NCBI GenBank assembly: GCA_024228935.1
Contig: JAAESX010000343.1
Span: 1 to 64,000, forward strand
Source of the DNA: Pseudomonadota bacterium
GTDB taxonomy: Bacteria > Myxococcota_A > UBA796 > CAJQPC01
DNA length: 64,000 nucleotides
Reading direction: 5' to 3'
Each line of letters begins with the position of its first letter. The stretch's first letter is position 1. Below the pieces are notes generated by a model. It searched no databases and was not told the DNA's origin. It saw only the letters and a program-made list of their open reading frames with translations. Shown in pieces: positions 7,596 to 16,025 of the stretch. Position numbers and translations under genes: made by a program.

Positions 7596-8923
7596 TGCAG
7601 AAGGTCCACCTGGTCAGCCTCGGCTGCCCCAAGAACCGGGTGGACTCCGAAGTCATGGTCGGGACCCTCACCGAGGGTCCCTTCCAGCTCGTCGAGGAGC
7701 CCGAGGACGCCGACGTCATCGTCGTCAACACCTGCTCGTTCATCCAGCCGGCCACCGAGGAGTCGGTCGAGACCGTCCTCGAGATGGCGAAGTTCAAGGA
7801 AGACCGCTGCCAGAAGCTGGTGGTCACCGGCTGCATGGTCCAGCGCTACGGCACCGCGCTCGAGGGCGAGCTCCCCGAGGTCGACCACTTCCTGGGGACG
7901 GGCGAGTACCACCGAATCGCCGAGGTCCTGCGCAGCGAGGACGCCCCGCGCAGCTACGTCGACGTGCCGATGTACATCCACGACGAGATGGCCCCGCGGG
8001 TCAACTCGTGGGCCGGCCACAGCGCGTACCTGAAGATCAGCGAAGGCTGCAATCACCGCTGCACGTTCTGCATCATCCCGCAGCTGCGCGGCAAGCTCCG
8101 CAGTCGCACCGTCGAGTCGCTGACCGTCGAGGCGGCCAACCTCGCGGCCCAGGGCGTTCGCGAGCTGAACCTGGTGAGCCAGGACAGCACCGCCTACGGC
8201 CGGGACCTGTACGGGAAGCCCGAGCTGGCCCGGCTGCTGCGCTCGCTGTCCAAGGTCGATGCGCTCGAGTGGATCCGAATCCACTACGCGTACCCGATCG
8301 GGCTCCCGGACGCTCTGCTCGAGACCATCGCCAACGAGCCCAAGATCGTCCCGTACCTGGACATGCCGCTGCAGCACGCCTCGGGCCCGATGCTCAAGGC
8401 GATGAAGCGCGGCGTCACGCGCGCCGGCCAGGAGCGGATCCTGGATCGGGTCCGCACGAAGTGTCCGGATGTCCAGGTGCGCACCACGTTCATCGTCGGC
8501 TTCCCCGGCGAGACCGACGAGGACTTCGAGGTCCTCGAGGACTTCGTGCGCGAGCAGCGGTTCTCGCGGGTCGGCGTCTTCACGTACTGCACCGAGGACG
8601 GCACCCCGGCGGCCAGCCTGCCCGACCAGGTGCCGGACGAGGTGAAGCAGGAGCGTCAGGAGCGGCTCATGCGGCTGCAGGCCGAGATCAGCCTCGAGCA
8701 CCACGAGGCGCTGGTCGGCGCCATCGTGCCGGTGATGGTCGACGGGATCTCCGACGAGTCCGAGCTCGTGCTCGAGGGACGGATGGCCAGCCAGGCCCCA
8801 GACGTGGACGGCAAGGTCTACCTGGGCGGCGACTCGGTCGGCGTGAAGGCGGGCGACGTCGTGCCGTGCCGGATCACCGAGGTGACGAGCTACGACCTGG
8901 TGGGCGAGCTGCTGCCCCGCTGA
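7595..8923 (+). CDS. rimO: Ribosomal protein S12 methylthiotransferase RimO
   Basis: Radical-SAM enzyme that methylthiolates the conserved Asp of ribosomal protein uS12. 442 residues, full length. The N-terminal UPF0004 domain holds Cys11, Cys47 and Cys80 for the auxiliary cluster. The radical-SAM motif CNHRCTFC has Cys152, Cys156 and Cys159, followed by 'IPQLRGKLRSR'. A TRAM domain closes the protein (about 375-442). The opening 'VSLGCPKNRVDSE' is the RimO-type rather than the MiaB-type signature. ATG 7595 overlaps the lolA stop by one base; the gene converges on the glycosyltransferase with a 3-base gap. Confidence 0.95.
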   Translation: MQKVHLVSLGCPKNRVDSEVMVGTLTEGPFQLVEEPEDADVIVVNTCSFIQPATEESVETVLEMAKFKEDRCQKLVVTGCMVQRYGTALEGELPEVDHFLGTGEYHRIAEVLRSEDAPRSYVDVPMYIHDEMAPRVNSWAGHSAYLKISEGCNHRCTFCIIPQLRGKLRSRTVESLTVEAANLAAQGVRELNLVSQDSTAYGRDLYGKPELARLLRSLSKVDALEWIRIHYAYPIGLPDALLETIANEPKIVPYLDMPLQHASGPMLKAMKRGVTRAGQERILDRVRTKCPDVQVRTTFIVGFPGETDEDFEVLEDFVREQRFSRVGVFTYCTEDGTPAASLPDQVPDEVKQERQERLMRLQAEISLEHHEALVGAIVPVMVDGISDESELVLEGRMASQAPDVDGKVYLGGDSVGVKAGDVVPCRITEVTSYDLVGELLPR

Positions 8924-8926
8924 GGG

Positions 8927-9658
8927 TCACTTCGCGCGCAGACTCTCGGACTCGCGAGGCGCCGGCAGGCCACGGAGCTCGCCGTAGAGACGGCCCAGCT
9001 CGACAAAGGCCTTCGCGACGACCTTGGGGTTCGCCCCGGTCGGCTGGCCTGCGGTGCGGGGATAGTGGCCGACCGGAAGCTGCTTGAGCCGGAACCCGGC
9101 CGCCTTCGCGCGCACCAGGATCTCCGAGTTCACGAACGCCCCGACCGAGGTCATCGGCACCGCCTCGAAGACGCGCCGGTGGAACACCTTGAACGCGCAG
9201 TCGATGTCGCGGACCTGCAGGTCGAAGAGCAGGTCGATGAGTCGGCCCCACGCCCAGGCGTTGACCAGGCGGGGAAGGGGATCGGCTCGAGGAGCGCGGT
9301 AGCCGGCGATGATGTCGTAGTCGTCGGCGTAGCGGAGCAGCTTCACGATCTCGGTCAGATCGAACTGCAGGTCCGCGTCGGTGAAGAAGATGAGCTCCTT
9401 CCGAGCCGCGAAGATCCCGGTCCTCAGCGCTGCGCCGTAGCCCCGGTTCCGGGGGTGGTGCACGCAGCGGACGCGCTGGTCCCGCTCGGACAGGGTCTCG
9501 ACGATGCGCCGCGTCGGGTCCGAGCTGCCGTCGTCCACGACGATGATCTCGAAGTCCACTTCGATCCGTGACAGGACCCGAATCGCGGACTCGACGGACG
9601 AGCGGATGTTCTCCGCTTCGTTGAACGCCGGGAAGACGATGGAGATCGACCGGTTCAT
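8927..9658 (-). CDS. Family 2 glycosyltransferase (polyprenyl-phosphate sugar transferase type)
   Basis: 243 residues with a GT-A fold: 'SIVFPAFNEAENI' at the N-terminus, 'IIVVDDGSSDPT' and the metal-binding 'FFTDADLQFD'. This layout matches dolichol/undecaprenyl-phosphate mannosyl- or glucosyltransferases, which charge a lipid carrier on the inner membrane face. No C-terminal membrane segments are evident, so it is a short form. Start: ATG 9658 fits the family N-terminus. An upstream GTG at 9685 would overlap the preceding stop as GTGA and add nine residues (VRRSVRSPS); it is a real alternative. Last gene of the murI operon. Lipid-linked sugars could feed the GT39-like membrane proteins elsewhere in the window (inference). 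Confidence 0.85.
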   Translation of the reverse strand: MNRSISIVFPAFNEAENIRSSVESAIRVLSRIEVDFEIIVVDDGSSDPTRRIVETLSERDQRVRCVHHPRNRGYGAALRTGIFAARKELIFFTDADLQFDLTEIVKLLRYADDYDIIAGYRAPRADPLPRLVNAWAWGRLIDLLFDLQVRDIDCAFKVFHRRVFEAVPMTSVGAFVNSEILVRAKAAGFRLKQLPVGHYPRTAGQPTGANPKVVAKAFVELGRLYGELRGLPAPRESESLRAK

Positions 9659-9681
9659 CGAGGGCGACCTAACACTTCGTC

Positions 9682-10704
9682 TCACCCGCCGCGCTCCAGG
9701 ACCTCGTTGGCGAAAGCGGGGCGAAGGTCCCCCTGCCTGGCGTGCAGCCAGCGGATGGCTCCCGGCGCCTCGGAGAGCGGCACCATCAGGACGACGGCGC
9801 CGTGCAGCTCGGCCAGGTGCTCCGCCCGCGCAGCCCAGTCCTGATCGGCGGTGACCACCTCGCTGGCCCGCAGGACGGGGATGCCCGCGTTCCGTGCTTC
9901 GCGCAGGGTGCTGGGCTCGAGCTCGCCAGCGGCGTCGAGCAGGTACAGGTCCTCGCTCGCCAGCAGCGCGTCGTCCAGAGCCATGCCCGGGGGCTCGGTG
10001 ACCAGGAGGCCGGTGGCATAGGGGACGGCGTCGACGGCCAGATCGAGCGGCTGGCCGGGCTGGAGGTCGATCAGGACCTCCTTGTGCGAGAGCACGGCGT
10101 TGCGAGCGGCGCGCAGTGCGAACGGAGAGAACGGCACGATGCCGACCGTGAGTGGGATGCCCGCCTGGAGCACCAGGACGCCCTCGGCATCGGGACCGAT
10201 GTCGGAGATGACCAGCGCGACGAGCGGGGCTCCCGTGCTGGCGCTCAGCGGATCGGCGACGGGGGCGGACGTGAGCGTGGGCTTCAGGCGCAGGTGGTGG
10301 CTCAGCCGCTTGCCGATGTAGACCCGCACGTCGACGTCGAGCTCGTTCGCTGTCGTGACGTACGCCTCGATCGAGGGCGAGTCCCCGTAGCGGTCGTCCT
10401 CGACGAGCTCCTCGATGAGCGCAGCGCGGTCCCCCACGTCGAAGCCGTTTGGGAGCCGCGCGTCGACGGTCCGGACGCTCCAGTCGTCGGTGTCCTTGCG
10501 AACGTCCCCGTCGATGGTGGCGTCGGAGAGCTCGCTCTCGACGAGCTGGTCGACGATGTCGGCGAGCCGGACCTCCTTGGCGCTCGCTTCCGGCGCGACG
10601 AGCTCCTCGCCTCCGACCACGTCCTCGGCCAGGCCCCAGGTGATCTTCCAGGCCGCGGCGGCGATCCCGACCACGATGAGGATGGGGAGGGCGTATCGCT
10701 TCAC
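9682..10704 (-). CDS. Divergent polysaccharide deacetylase (YibQ-like)
   Basis: 340 residues from GTG 10704, which overlaps the ctp stop as GTGA. One N-terminal membrane anchor (about 5-25, 'YALPILIVVGIAAAAWKI') leads to a stalk and a C-terminal domain with 'LVALVISDIGPDAEGV' and 'PLTVGIVPFSPFA', the hallmark of the YibQ (DUF610) branch of the deacetylase fold. YibQ commonly sits beside envC in Proteobacteria, and that arrangement is kept here (ftsEX, M23, ctp, yibQ). The exact reaction is unknown; a peptidoglycan or septal polysaccharide substrate is inferred from context. The usual 'DDxG' is replaced by 'SDIG', so deacetylase activity is doubtful. Confidence 0.8.
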   Translation of the reverse strand: MKRYALPILIVVGIAAAAWKITWGLAEDVVGGEELVAPEASAKEVRLADIVDQLVESELSDATIDGDVRKDTDDWSVRTVDARLPNGFDVGDRAALIEELVEDDRYGDSPSIEAYVTTANELDVDVRVYIGKRLSHHLRLKPTLTSAPVADPLSASTGAPLVALVISDIGPDAEGVLVLQAGIPLTVGIVPFSPFALRAARNAVLSHKEVLIDLQPGQPLDLAVDAVPYATGLLVTEPPGMALDDALLASEDLYLLDAAGELEPSTLREARNAGIPVLRASEVVTADQDWAARAEHLAELHGAVVLMVPLSEAPGAIRWLHARQGDLRPAFANEVLERGG

Positions 10705-12029
10705 TGCTTGGCCACTTCGAATGCGCGGGACAGCTGCGGGTCGCTCTCCACCCGGTCGCGCACGCTGCCGCGGAAGGTGGGCACGCCGGGCTGCGGAGTC
10801 GCGGCGGGGATTCGCGCCGCCAGGTCGAGGAGCTCGGCTCGCTCGCTCTCCGGCAGGGTCGCGGTCGCCAGGCGCTCGCGCAGCTCCTCGCTCGGAGTCA
10901 GGGGCCCGGGCAGCACGACCTCGTGCTCGGGGACGATGCCGTCGCCCCGCTCCAGGTGGCGCCCGCTCGGCAGGTAGTACTTGCCGATGGTCAGCGACAG
11001 CGCGCTCTCGTCCTCGTACTCGAAGTAGGTCTGGACGCTGCCCTTGCCGTAGCTGGGCACGCCGACCAGCTCGGCGCGCTCGTGGTCCTGCAGGCTCCCG
11101 GCGACGATCTCGCTCGCCGAGGCCGACATGCCGTCGATCAGCACCACGAGCCGGGTGTCGGTGTCGCTCCCGACCACGGTGGCCTCGTGCCGCTCGTCCA
11201 GGCTCTCGGTCCGGTAGCGGGCCTCGACGATCAGCCCGTCGGCGACGAAGTGATCGACGATCGTGACGGCCTGCTCGAGCAGCCCGCCGGGGTTGTTCCG
11301 CAGGTCGATGACCAGGGCATCCAGGCTGCCGCCGTCCAGGCTCTCGAGGCGCCCCAGCTCGGCCAGGAACTCGTCCGCGCTGCGCCGGCGGAACTGGTCG
11401 ATGCGGATGTACCCGATGCCGGGCTCAACGATGGCGCCGGTCACGCTGGACTGGTGGACCTCGTCGCGGACGATCGAGAGCGTCTGGGGCGCGTCCGGGT
11501 CGTCTCGGACGACGGTCAGGACGACCTCGGTGCCGCGAGGGCCCTTCACGGCGGAGATGGCCTGTTCGACGCTCCAGGTCTGTACGTCGGCCCCGTCCAC
11601 GGCCACGATGCGGTCCCCGACCAGCACGCCGCCGAGCTCGGCGGGTCCACCGGCCACGACCTCGACGACCAGCAGGCCGCCGGCGTCCGCGGCGTTGACG
11701 AGAACGCCGACGCCGCTGGTCGCGCCTTCGGTGTCCTCCATCAGGGCCTGGTAGGTGTCCGGGTCGAAGAACTGCGTGCGTGGGTCGAGCGCGTCCGCCA
11801 TGCCGTCGATCGCGGCCCAGACCAGCGTCGAGGTGTCGACCTCGTCGACGTACTGGGTCTCGATCTGCGTGAGCGCCCGAGCGAAGGTGTCGAGGCTCTC
11901 GTACGGCCCTCGCGCGACCTCGGCGGCTCGGACGACCGTGTAGTTGCCGCCGACCAGGCCGATCGTGAAGACGATGAACGTGGCGACGAACGCCCGGACG
12001 CTCGGGTTCTTGAGGACCTTGCCGATCAT
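10701..12029 (-). CDS. ctpA: S41 C-terminal processing peptidase
   Basis: 442-residue periplasmic protease that trims C-termini of envelope proteins, often peptidoglycan hydrolases. A signal anchor (about 8-30) is followed by a PDZ domain ('GVGVLVNAADAGGLLVVEVV' region, about 105-190) and the S41 core. The catalytic serine lies in the SASASE box (302-307), and the general base is Lys329 in 'SYGKGSVQ'. Both match the family. The chosen ATG 12029 is preceded by a purine-rich site (GAGAGCTGG); the upstream frame is antisense of the M23 gene. Position between the EnvC-like gene and YibQ is the common proteobacterial order and suggests a role in septal peptidoglycan remodelling. Confidence 0.92.
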   Translation of the reverse strand: MIGKVLKNPSVRAFVATFIVFTIGLVGGNYTVVRAAEVARGPYESLDTFARALTQIETQYVDEVDTSTLVWAAIDGMADALDPRTQFFDPDTYQALMEDTEGATSGVGVLVNAADAGGLLVVEVVAGGPAELGGVLVGDRIVAVDGADVQTWSVEQAISAVKGPRGTEVVLTVVRDDPDAPQTLSIVRDEVHQSSVTGAIVEPGIGYIRIDQFRRRSADEFLAELGRLESLDGGSLDALVIDLRNNPGGLLEQAVTIVDHFVADGLIVEARYRTESLDERHEATVVGSDTDTRLVVLIDGMSASASEIVAGSLQDHERAELVGVPSYGKGSVQTYFEYEDESALSLTIGKYYLPSGRHLERGDGIVPEHEVVLPGPLTPSEELRERLATATLPESERAELLDLAARIPAATPQPGVPTFRGSVRDRVESDPQLSRAFEVAKQ

Positions 12030-12036
12030 CCAGCTC

Positions 12037-13119
12037 TCAGTTGGGCTTCGGACCGAGCCAACGCATCGGGTCCTGGGCGGTGTCGTTCCTGCGGACCTCG
12101 AAGTGGACTCGGGCCCCAAGACCATCGGTCACCCCGGTCTCGCCTGCGGTTCCAATCACCTGCGCTTTTTCGACGCGCTTGCCCTTCTTCACGTTCGCGC
12201 GACCCAGGTGCGCGTACACCGTCTTGAAGCCATCGCCGTGGTCCACGATGGCCGTCATGCCGTACCCGGGGATGAACGTCACGTCCTGGACGACGCCCGC
12301 TGCGACCGCGCGAACCGGCGTGTGCTTCTCGGCGCCCAGGTCGATGCCCAGGTTCTTCGTGCTCTGGCCGGTCTCCGGATCCGTGTGGCGCCCGAAGCCG
12401 CGGAGGATGGACTTCGGCGTGATGGGCCACTTCAGCTCGCCGGCCATCGACGCGAACGTGGCGCCCGTGCTCGAGGTCACCGGCTCGTCGTAGGAGCCGC
12501 CGAGCGGCAGCATCCCGGACTGACTGCGCTCGCGCAGCACCTGCATCGCCATGGTCTTGTCGGCGCGGATGCCGTCGAGGAGCGCCAGATGGCGAGCCCG
12601 CTCGTCCCGCAGGCGAGCCTCCTTCAACCGGACCTCGGCCTGGAGCGCGGCCAGGGCGGATCGGTCGCCATCGACCCGCTTCACGGCGCCCTTCTTGACG
12701 TCGACCCGGGTGCGGAACTGGGAGACGACCTGCTCGGTCTCGCGGAGCAGCGCCGACAGGTACCGGGTCCGCCGCCGCAGCTCGTGAGGGTCGTCCGCCG
12801 AGAACACGACGCGGGCGAAGCCGAGCTTGTTGATGCGGTACAGCGCGTGGATGAGGCCGCTGACCCGCTCGGCCTCTCCGTCCAGGGTTCCCTGGGCGCG
12901 CAGCAGCTCGTCCTCGTTCAGCATGCGCTCGTGCTCGAGGCTGTCGGCTCGCTCGTGCAGGCTGTTGATCTCCCGCTCGACCTCGAAGAGCTCCTGCTCG
13001 ACGTCGTTGAGCTCGGTCAGGATGCGCCGCTCCTCGCGCTCGCTCTTGTGCAGCGTCCGATGGGCGTCGTCCTGGGCGTACGAGCCATTCTGTAGGAAGA
13101 ACGTGAGCAGTAGCGTCAA
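12037..13119 (-). CDS. envC: EnvC-like M23 murein hydrolase activator (degenerate LytM)
   Basis: 360 residues. I chose TTG 13119 because it overlaps the ftsX stop as TTGA and has a GGAGG site eight bases upstream; an ATG at 13158 inside ftsX lacks one. A short signal peptide (ending 'NGSYAQ') is followed by long coiled coils (about 25-215) and a LytM domain (about 255-355). Two active-site positions are lost: the usual HxGxD reads 'NLGID' and the usual HxHFE reads 'RVHFE'. That is the mark of EnvC-type activators, which do not cut peptidoglycan but switch on amidases under FtsEX control. Adjacent ftsE and ftsX support this. Function is inferred from family and context. Confidence 0.88.
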   Translation of the reverse strand: MTLLLTFFLQNGSYAQDDAHRTLHKSEREERRILTELNDVEQELFEVEREINSLHERADSLEHERMLNEDELLRAQGTLDGEAERVSGLIHALYRINKLGFARVVFSADDPHELRRRTRYLSALLRETEQVVSQFRTRVDVKKGAVKRVDGDRSALAALQAEVRLKEARLRDERARHLALLDGIRADKTMAMQVLRERSQSGMLPLGGSYDEPVTSSTGATFASMAGELKWPITPKSILRGFGRHTDPETGQSTKNLGIDLGAEKHTPVRAVAAGVVQDVTFIPGYGMTAIVDHGDGFKTVYAHLGRANVKKGKRVEKAQVIGTAGETGVTDGLGARVHFEVRRNDTAQDPMRWLGPKPN

Positions 13120-14006
13120 GGTGCCTGCCTCCAGAACCGGTGGATCGAGAACAAGCATCCCACGACGCCCAGGAAGACCCCGGCGCTGAGAAGTGCAAAT
13201 GTGTACTCGATTGGCAGGAAGGCGAGCCCCTCGTCCCCGAGGGCGAGGGTGAGGGCGGACTCGAGCTGGGTGACCAGCGCGATGTAGAGCCCGAAGACGG
13301 CCAGCAGCGCGATGGTGCCGCCGACGAGGCCCTGGATGGCGCCCTCGATCATGAAGGGGATGGCGACGAACGACCACGTCGAGCCGACCAGCTTCATGGT
13401 CTCGAGCTCCTGACGCCGGGCGTAGGCGACGAGGTGCATGGTGTTCCCGACCAGGAACACGGCGGCGAGCATGATGAGGCTGCCGAGCACGAGCCCGACG
13501 ACCTGGAGCAGCGCCAGGAAGGTGTTGAACCGCTGGACCCACTCCTGGCCGTAGTCCACGAACTCGAAGTCCGGGCTCTCGATGGACTCGACGAAGACGG
13601 CGATGTCGCCGGGCCGGGTGTGCTGGCCGTGGAGCGTGATCTCGAGCGAGGCGGGCAGGACCTCGGGCCCCAGCTCGGCCACGATGGGGCCGACGTCCTC
13701 GACCCGGTCGACGAGCCAGTCCGCGGCCTCCTCTTCGGTGACGTACCGGATCTCCGCGACCTCGGGCCTTGCGGCGACGTCGTCCTTCACCTCGAAGCGC
13801 CGGTCCACGGGCACGTCGGTGAAGAAGTAGGCGGAGACGTGCACGTCGCGGTCCCAGCTGTCCACGACGCGGGTCATGTTGACCATGACGGCCAGGTAGA
13901 CGCCGGCGAGCAGGACGGCCGCGGCGACGACGCCAGTGGAGACCAGGTTCAGGAACAGGTTCTCTCGGAGCGACCGCAGCGCCCGACGCAGCATGTGGGC
14001 GAACAT
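13116..14006 (-). CDS. ftsX: Cell division ABC-like permease FtsX
   Basis: 296 residues, normal FtsX length. A cytoplasmic N-terminus precedes the first membrane segment (about 22-45). A periplasmic loop of about 130 residues follows, then three more membrane segments (about 175-205, 222-250, 262-288). The sequence 'LVAYARRQELETMKLVGST' is the conserved FtsX patch before the third segment. With FtsE it forms the septal complex that transmits ATP hydrolysis to periplasmic EnvC. The ATG at 14006 overlaps the ftsE stop (ATGA), and its own stop overlaps the envC-like TTG, so the three genes are tightly coupled. Confidence 0.93.
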   Translation of the reverse strand: MFAHMLRRALRSLRENLFLNLVSTGVVAAAVLLAGVYLAVMVNMTRVVDSWDRDVHVSAYFFTDVPVDRRFEVKDDVAARPEVAEIRYVTEEEAADWLVDRVEDVGPIVAELGPEVLPASLEITLHGQHTRPGDIAVFVESIESPDFEFVDYGQEWVQRFNTFLALLQVVGLVLGSLIMLAAVFLVGNTMHLVAYARRQELETMKLVGSTWSFVAIPFMIEGAIQGLVGGTIALLAVFGLYIALVTQLESALTLALGDEGLAFLPIEYTFALLSAGVFLGVVGCLFSIHRFWRQAP

Positions 14007-14659
14007 CAGCTCTTCACCAGCCTGCCACCCTCGAACCGCAGGCGGCGGTGAGGGAAGCGCTCCATCAGGGCGACGTCGTGGGTCGCGACGAGGACGGTCG
14101 TTCCGCGGAGGTTGACCGAGAGCAGGATCTCCATGACCTCGATCGCCATGGCGCCGTCGAGGTTTCCGGTGGGCTCGTCCGCAAGCAGGACGGCCGGGTC
14201 GTTGATGAGCGCGCGCGCGACGGCCACGCGCTGCTGCTCACCACCGGACAGGTCGAGCGGGAAGCGTTCGCCCTTGCCGCGCAGGCCGACGACGTTCAGC
14301 GAGGCGCGCACGCGGCGATCGATGTCGCTTCGCTTGGCGCCGAGCACCTCAAGCGCGAGCCCGATGTTGTCGTGCACGGTGCGGTTCGGGATGAGCTTGA
14401 AGTCCTGGAACACGATGCCGATGTTCCGGCGCAGGTACGGCAGCTGGCGGTTGCTCAGCTTGCTCGCGTCGACTCCGCCGACGAGCAGCTTGCCGCCGCT
14501 GGGCTTCTCGGCGCCGTACAACAGCTTCAGGAGCGTGCTCTTTCCAGCGCCGGACGGACCGGTGATGTACGCGAACTCGCCCTTGCTGACGTGCACGGTG
14601 ACGTCGTGGAGGGCCTCGACATCGCCGTAGTGCTTGTGGACGTGGTAGAGGCGAATCAC
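14006..14659 (-). CDS. ftsE: Cell division ATP-binding protein FtsE
   Basis: 217-residue ABC ATPase with Walker A GPSGAGKST (34-42), Q-loop 'GIVFQDFKLIP', signature 'LSGGEQQR', Walker B 'VLLADEPTGNLD' and switch His in 'VATHD'. Length and the 'FQDFKLIPNRTV' block fit FtsE rather than other small ABC subunits, and ftsX follows directly. The GTG start at 14659 overlaps the murI stop as GTGA; the frame upstream of it is only antisense or out-of-frame murI sequence. It drives FtsX at the septum. Confidence 0.95.
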   Translation of the reverse strand: MIRLYHVHKHYGDVEALHDVTVHVSKGEFAYITGPSGAGKSTLLKLLYGAEKPSGGKLLVGGVDASKLSNRQLPYLRRNIGIVFQDFKLIPNRTVHDNIGLALEVLGAKRSDIDRRVRASLNVVGLRGKGERFPLDLSGGEQQRVAVARALINDPAVLLADEPTGNLDGAMAIEVMEILLSVNLRGTTVLVATHDVALMERFPHRRLRFEGGRLVKS

Positions 14660-15480
14660 GAGGGGGTACCGGCGAAAGGGCCGTGCGGCGCTGGCAAATC
14701 TACCAGCTCGACGTGTTCCGGTCGCTGTCCGAGGAAGCGCTCGCCCACGCGGACGAAGCGATCCAGGTTGTCCGTGACGAGGAAGCGCGTGGTTCCTCCG
14801 GGCGATTCGGCGATCAGGCCTCGCGCTTCGAGCTCCCGTGCGACGACCTGTGCTGTGGCCGAGGCGCTGTCCACGAGTCGCACGTCGGGGAGCACCGATG
14901 CGATGGCGCTGGTCAGGAGCGGGTAGTGCGTGCAGCCGAGGATCAGCGTGTCGGGACCCTCGCGCAGGCCACCCAGGTAGGCCTCGGCGACGAGCCGGGG
15001 GACCTCGCCGTCGGTCCAGCCTTCCTCGGCCAGGCTGACGAAGAGCGGGCAGGCGACGCCCACAGGCTCGAGTCCGCGGCGCTCGAGCGCGTCCTGGTAC
15101 CGCCGGCTTCGGATGGTGCCCTCGGTCCCGGCCACGGCCACCCGGCCGGTGACCGTCGCCTTGGTGGCCGCCTCGACGCCGGGCTCGACCACGCCGACCA
15201 CAGGGATGCCGAGCGCCTCGCCCGAGGCCTGCAGCGTCGGCAGGGCGTGGGCCGTCGCGGTGTTGCAGGCCACCACGAGCGCCTTGATGCCGGACGACCA
15301 CATGTGGGCCGCGACGCGCTGGGCGTACTTGATCACCGTCTCGGGGGAGCGCGTCCCGTACGGCACCCTGGCGGTGTCACCCAGGTACAGCAGGTCTTCG
15401 TCCGGCAGCTCGTGAGCGAGCGCGCGGAGGACGGTGAGGCCGCCCACCCCTGAGTCGAAGACGCCGATCGGCCGGTCCAT
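14656..15480 (-). CDS. murI: Glutamate racemase
   Basis: Makes D-glutamate for peptidoglycan precursors. 274 residues with the N-terminal 'GVFDSGVGGLTVLR' motif and the two catalytic cysteines, Cys72 ('VVACNTA') and Cys183 ('LGCTHYP'); Asp9 is also in place. First gene of the minus-strand operon that continues through ftsE, ftsX, the envC-like gene, ctp, yibQ-like and GT2, all joined by overlaps or very small gaps. Only 26 bases separate its start from the divergent nadD, so both promoters must be compact or lie inside neighbouring genes. Confidence 0.96.
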   Translation of the reverse strand: MDRPIGVFDSGVGGLTVLRALAHELPDEDLLYLGDTARVPYGTRSPETVIKYAQRVAAHMWSSGIKALVVACNTATAHALPTLQASGEALGIPVVGVVEPGVEAATKATVTGRVAVAGTEGTIRSRRYQDALERRGLEPVGVACPLFVSLAEEGWTDGEVPRLVAEAYLGGLREGPDTLILGCTHYPLLTSAIASVLPDVRLVDSASATAQVVARELEARGLIAESPGGTTRFLVTDNLDRFVRVGERFLGQRPEHVELVDLPAPHGPFAGTPS

Positions 15481-15506
15481 GCTGCCTTGCCGTGGTAGAG
15501 GGCGGC

Positions 15507-16025
15507 ATGGAGATAGCGGTCTACGGGGGCAGCTTCAACCCGCCTCACGTCGGCCACGCGCTGGTGGCGTCCTGGCTCCGCTGGACCGGGCGCTGCGATG
15601 CGGTCTGGCTGCTCCCGGCCGCCGAGCACGCGCTCGACAAGGTGCTCCCCCCATTCGACGAGCGGGTACGTCTCTGCCAGGCGCTCGCGAGCGCGCTGGA
15701 CGCCGTCGAGGTGTGCACCATCGAGGGGGAGCTGCCGACCCCCAGCTACACCTGGAACACGCTGTCGGCGCTGGCCGAGCGGCACCCGGAGCATCGCTTC
15801 CGTCTGGTCGTCGGCGCGGACATCTTGCAGGAGACCGATCGGTGGCATCGGTGGCCCGACATCGAGCGCGTCTTCTCGCCGATCATCGTCGGCCGTGGCG
15901 GGTACCCGGACGTCCCCGGCACGATCACGTTCCCCGAGGTGTCGAGCAGTGACATCCGGGCTCGCCTCGAGGCGGGGAAGCCCGTCGACCACCTCGTCCC
16001 CGCCGCTGTGCTGGAGCTCCTGTGA
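15507..16025 (+). CDS. nadD: Nicotinate-nucleotide adenylyltransferase
   Basis: 172 residues, somewhat short for NadD. It has the nucleotidyltransferase motif 'GGSFNPPHVGH' (about 7-17) and the second motif 'VSSSDIRARL' near the C-terminus; 'SYTWNTL' and 'VVGADIL' between them also match. It converts nicotinate mononucleotide to deamido-NAD in NAD synthesis. ATG 15507 follows a GAGGGCGG site; an upstream GTG at 15492 is less likely. The C-terminal helical part is trimmed, so another small adenylyltransferase of the family remains possible. Its stop overlaps the next start (GTGA). Confidence 0.82.
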   Translation: MEIAVYGGSFNPPHVGHALVASWLRWTGRCDAVWLLPAAEHALDKVLPPFDERVRLCQALASALDAVEVCTIEGELPTPSYTWNTLSALAERHPEHRFRLVVGADILQETDRWHRWPDIERVFSPIIVGRGGYPDVPGTITFPEVSSSDIRARLEAGKPVDHLVPAAVLELL

